Origin: CAYNWT01 sp964485095 | GTDB taxonomy: Bacteria > Planctomycetota > Planctomycetia > Planctomycetales > Planctomycetaceae | DNA: 64,000 bases | Reading direction: 5' to 3' | Assembly (NCBI GenBank): GCA_964485095.1 | Contig: CAZAIB010000015.1 | Span: 21,979 to 85,978, forward strand | Part shown: positions 61,527 to 64,000 of the stretch, piece after piece | Numbering within the stretch: the stretch's first letter is position 1 | Layout: the number at the start of each line of letters is the position of its first letter | Translations under genes and position numbers: made by a program | The notes under the pieces: model-generated | Databases searched by the model: none | Told to the model about the DNA's origin: nothing | The model's input: the letters and a program-made list of their open reading frames with translations, nothing else

Positions 61527-61602
61527 CCATTTTGTTACTGGGTCGCATGAGGTTGACGAGTTGTTTGTGTGCTGGTTTTCTGTTGTCGCGATGTCAACAT
61601 GG

Positions 61603-61787
61603 CTAGTTGCCAGTGTCCTCTAACCAGTCCCATGGAATCGGGTCAGGCTTCAAGTCGTTCAATGGGCAGTTCTCAAACCAGCCTGCACTGGACCACTTCC
61701 AGTCGCGTGCCTGTTCTACCAATTCCTTCCGCACAGGATTCATGTGCGTGTAGTCGATCATCGCAAGCAAAGCCTTGCCTCGGAAGG
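61603..61787 (-). pseudogene. C-terminal fragment of a REP-associated tyrosine transposase (copy 1)
   Basis: On the minus strand, 61 codons of coding sequence end at the TAG at 61605-61603. They match the C-terminal end of the transposase at 61993-62888 (MIDYTHMNPVRKELVEQARD, then WKWSSAGWFE). The fragment begins exactly where the second REP-like unit ends, so it is a duplicated remnant. Confidence 0.8.
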
Positions 61788-61914
61788 GTGGCCGGGGTTG
61801 GAGCGAGGTACGAGTGAAACCCCGGAGCGTGATTCGAACGTTTCACTTGGATTGGAACCCTGCTCGTTGATCGAACCGGGGCTTCCTTCGCGGGCTCAGT
61901 CCAACCCCGGCCAC
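61788..61914. repeat. REP-like palindromic unit, full copy 2 (127 bp)
   Basis: Same length and ends as 61400-61526, differing at a few positions. Both full copies are followed by a shared 70-bp segment (CCCATTTT..GTTACTG.GTCGC) that occurs a third time at 62498-62557, so the units travel with flanking sequence as a block. Confidence 0.9.
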
Positions 61915-61992
61915 CCATTTTCTTGTTACTGCGTCGCGTGATGTTGACGAGCTGTTTGTGTGCTGGTTTTCTGTTGTGCAATGTCAACATGG

Positions 61993-62888
61993 CTAGTTGC
62001 CAGTGTCCTCTAACCAGTCACATGGAATCGGGTCAGGCTTCAACTCGTTCAATGGGCGGTCCTCAAACCAGCCTGCACTGGACCACTTCCAGTCGCGTGC
62101 CTGTTCTACCAATTCTTTCCGCACGGGATTCATGTGCGTGTAGTCGATCATCGCAAGCAGAGTCTTGCCTCGATAGATGTTGCGATCGTGACCCCGCCCG
62201 GGCTGCCAGAAGTGGTGTTCAAACCGAGACCCACGTTTGACTCGAATGCGTTCGAGCCACTCCGGGGCAGACGCCCTGAGAAAGTAGTCGTCACGCTCCG
62301 TCGTGACGTAGCACGACAGAGTGGACCGACAGTGACCAGAGCCGGCTTGGTCGAGAGGTTCGATTGAGAATATGGCTGTGAAGAATTGGCCAATCGGGTG
62401 TTTGCTCTCCGGATGACCGAGGGCTTTCGTTTGGCCGTTCCCCCTGCGCTGCTCTTCACGGCGGAGCGTGATGGCTACTTTCGCTTGGCGTCGCGGACAC
62501 CCATTTTTGTCACTGCGTCGCATGATGTTGACGAGCTGTGGTTTTCTGTTGCGATCGTGATCCCGCCCGGGCTGCCAGAAGTGATGTTCAAACCGAGGGC
62601 ACGTTTGACTCGAATTCGTTCGAGCCACTCCGGGGCTTCCTTCTTCAGGAATTGAACAGCTCGACGACTCACTGGTTCCTTCAAACGTTTCAGAAACACG
62701 GACGTGTCGTACTCTCGTTGACGCGGGTTGACGACCAGATGGATGTGGTCGTGCATGAACACGTGCGCCCAAAGGTCGTAATTCAGTTCAGTTCTTACGA
62801 CCTCAAGCTGTGCAGCAAACCACTCGCAGGTTCGTAACGTCTGGGTTTTGAGCACACACTTCGTGCCTCCGTGAGATGATCCCGTCAC
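61993..62888 (-). pseudogene. REP-associated tyrosine transposase (RAYT, Y1/HUH), broken by partial duplication
   Basis: The minus strand shows a RAYT-type transposase in pieces. The N-terminal part (62888 to about 62550) has the HUH metal site MHDHIHLVV and reads to APEWLERIRVKR. The C-terminal part (about 62285 to 61993) repeats APEWLERIRVKR and continues with FEHHFWQPGRGHDRNI and IDYTHMNPVRKELVEQ to the stop. About 100 bp are duplicated between the two (62182-62283 and 62547-62640), the right copy lacks one base, and unrelated sequence lies between them, so no intact gene remains. RAYT enzymes are domesticated transposases linked to REP repeats, exactly the repeats seen next door. Unlikely to be active. 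Confidence 0.8.
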
Positions 62889-62993
62889 GCTGGATTCGTT
62901 TTATTCTCTCACAGAGGCACGGAGGCACAGGGGATGGAATTCGGTGCTGTCGCGACGGTTTGAACACGTTAGAATTGTGATGGAGGAATCACC

Positions 62994-63221
62994 ATGCCAG
63001 CCGAAGTGACACCAACCCAACAACAGATCGTTTCCGATCTCGTCTCGTCCGGGAAGTACCCGACTGAGCAAGCCGTCCTCGACGAAGCGCTCGAACTTCT
63101 GCAACAACGCGATAAACTTAGAGGCATGCTGCAACAAGGTGTCGATGATCTCGACGCGGGTAACAGTGTTCCCGCCGCCGAAGCATTGGACCGCCTTCGA
63201 AGCGGTCTACCGAGCAACTAA
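62994..63221 (+). CDS. ParD-like antitoxin (type II TA)
   Basis: A 75-residue protein with GGAGG 8 nt before its ATG. It resembles ParD/CopG antitoxins: an N-terminal part (TPTQQQIVSDLVSSGKYPTE) followed by a helix-rich C-terminal section (EALELLQQRDKLRGMLQQGVDDLDAG). It would neutralise the toxin encoded next and autoregulate the operon. The stop overlaps the toxin ATG by one base (TAATG), typical of type II pairs. Confidence 0.88.
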   Translation: MPAEVTPTQQQIVSDLVSSGKYPTEQAVLDEALELLQQRDKLRGMLQQGVDDLDAGNSVPAAEALDRLRSGLPSN

Positions 63222-63514
63222 TGCTCGAAGTTTACTTCTCCGAATCCGCGATCTCAGATCTTGAAGAGATCCGCGACTACATCGCGGGAGAGAATCGAGA
63301 CGCCGCAATCCAGCTTCTCGACGATGTCGAGGCAACCTGCGAACGCTTCGCACACAATCCAAAGATCGGAACACGACGCGACGATCTCTTGCTCGGCATC
63401 AGGCTGTTCCCGGTTCGCAAGACTTACGCCGTTTTCTACCGCATCCACGACGATTCAGTCGAGATAGTCCGTGTCGTCAACACTCGCAGAGACTTTGGTC
63501 GGCTGTTCGAATGA
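63221..63514 (+). CDS. ParE/RelE-superfamily toxin
   Basis: A 97-residue protein of the RelE/ParE toxin fold: VYFSESAISDLEEIRDYIAG at the N-terminus, and LLLGIRLFPVRKTYAVFYRI, then VEIVRVVNTRRDF at the C-terminus are characteristic. ParE members poison DNA gyrase, RelE members cleave mRNA on the ribosome; the sequence alone favours ParE. It is directly after the antitoxin and before a partial REP-like unit. Confidence 0.9.
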   Translation: MLEVYFSESAISDLEEIRDYIAGENRDAAIQLLDDVEATCERFAHNPKIGTRRDDLLLGIRLFPVRKTYAVFYRIHDDSVEIVRVVNTRRDFGRLFE

Positions 63515-63525
63515 AGATCGGCAAG

Positions 63526-63560
63526 GTGGCCGGGGTTGGAGCGAGGAACGAGTGAAACCA
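63526..63560 (+). repeat. Half REP-like unit directly after the toxin gene
   Basis: GTGGCCGGGGTTGGAGCGAG followed by a GTGAAACC segment, matching only the left end of the 127-bp REP-like units; the right half is absent here. Confidence 0.85.
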
Positions 63561-63569
63561 TTTGCGAAT

Positions 63570-63818
63570 TCAGCGTCCCGGCGGCGCTGGAGGTGGTCCC
63601 TCTTCTTCTTCGGGCTTAACCCGGACACTCACGCTCAGGTCGACGTATGCGCCTATCTTCCCGGAACCGAGCGGCGCGTAGGTGCGGCTATGGTAGGACC
63701 GAGCTTCTGCAACCGAGGTCAGCGATACTGAATCGCCGGGCCCAAGCGTCGTTTCAAATTCCCAGATGAAATACGACTTTGATTGAGCAACCGGGATAGC
63801 CGTGGTTGGAGCGAGGTA
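63570..63818 (-). pseudogene. C-terminal gene fragment between two REP-like sequences
   Basis: On the minus strand a coding-looking frame begins inside REP-like sequence, with a TAG upstream at 63821-63819. It reads SYFIWEFETTLGPGDSVSL, then AEARSYHSRTYAPLG and IGAYVDLSVSVRV, and ends in a Pro/Glu-rich tail at TGA 63572-63570. It looks like the beta-rich C-terminus of a larger protein whose 5' part was lost or displaced by the repeat. Family not recognised. Confidence 0.5.
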
Positions 63819-63877
63819 CTAAGCGAACCCCGTCGATTCAGGGGCTTCCTTCGCAAGCTTAGTCCAGCCGCTGTCAC
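63799..63877 (+). repeat. Degenerate REP-like unit
   Basis: GCCGTGGTTGGAGCGAGGTA at the left and a GGGGCTTCCTTCGC segment followed by GTCCAGCCGCTGTCAC at the right match the ends of the 127-bp units, but the centre is shorter and diverged. The last 120 bp of the window (63878-64000) show no recognisable gene. Confidence 0.7.
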
Positions 63878-64000
63878 CGATGGTTCGGGATTAATGCGCG
63901 AGCGCTGTTCTCTCACGACGAAATCGCACGAACAGCAGCGAAGATGCAAACATTAAAACGAGGCTCGAAGGTTCCGGGGTGGCCGTGGCTATCTGGAAGT

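Noticed and set aside
61400..61914. CRISPR-like array (spaced near-identical repeats)
   Set aside because: Units are 127 bp and palindromic, only two are complete, and the spacers are transposase fragments, which fits REP elements and not CRISPR.
63719..63949. 76-codon minus-strand open frame near the right edge
   Set aside because: It is out of phase with the coding-like fragment 63570-63818 and runs through REP sequence; composition is Arg/Ser-rich as expected of a shadow frame.

Overview
The window looks like chromosome from a planctomycete (Planctomycetota, probably Planctomycetaceae). This is inferred from a LEPR-like N-terminal motif plus DUF4347 domain on a giant secreted-type protein, an ECF sigma factor in an ATGA-overlapping operon with a Ser/Thr kinase, tandem membrane-anchored vWA proteins, a tandem-fused UvrA, many proteins with signal peptides and short unknown proteins, and moderately high GC with weak operon structure. 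An unmerged scaffold gap (100 N, 16946-17045) lies inside the sigma-factor gene.

Left part (1-14.4 kb): edge of a DUF6348-like gene, an acyl-CoA desaturase, a secreted trypsin-like protease overlapping a small membrane protein, cobalamin-dependent methionine synthase (metH), a zinc-ribbon protein, a Uma2-family gene broken by one stop codon, a secreted HEAT-repeat protein, an FAA hydrolase-family enzyme, panB, and a TPR lipoprotein. A 65-bp leader is duplicated upstream of both the Uma2 and the HEAT gene.

Centre (14.4-35 kb): a sigma/kinase/coiled-coil operon; two tandem vWA paralogues; a PQQ-propeller/sarcosine-oxidase pair; a CorA-like membrane protein without the GMN motif; a Gfo/Idh/MocA oxidoreductase; an LptD/OstA-like outer-membrane protein followed 2 nt later by a DgkA-like membrane protein that has lost key catalytic residues; an N-acetylneuraminate-lyase-like enzyme; a TerB/DUF533 protein; and a hybrid histidine kinase with a periplasmic helical-repeat sensor.

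Right part (35-64 kb): a 4,878-residue adhesin-like protein (DUF4347, parallel beta-helix, LamG, FG-GAP, many cadherin-like repeats), divergent from a 2,388-residue double UvrA. The uvrA gene carries several paired inverted-repeat elements inserted in frame, always in the same codon phase; relatives of these elements occur between genes at 6.9 and 21.8-22.0 kb. uvrA overlaps (ATGA) a frameshifted AIPR-family anti-phage-type gene, followed by a tiny membrane protein and an overlapping pair of unknown genes. The rest of the window is a repeat-rich patch: 127-bp REP-like palindromic units, shattered pieces of a REP-associated tyrosine (Y1/HUH) transposase, a ParDE-type toxin-antitoxin pair, and a gene fragment bounded by partial REPs. 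This right edge reads as an accessory or defence-type region.

The most novel signals are the coding-compatible palindromic elements inside uvrA (with intergenic relatives), a REP unit that appears to encode the C-terminus of the unknown 60.5-61.3 kb protein, and the uvrA/AIPR/unknown-pair cluster.
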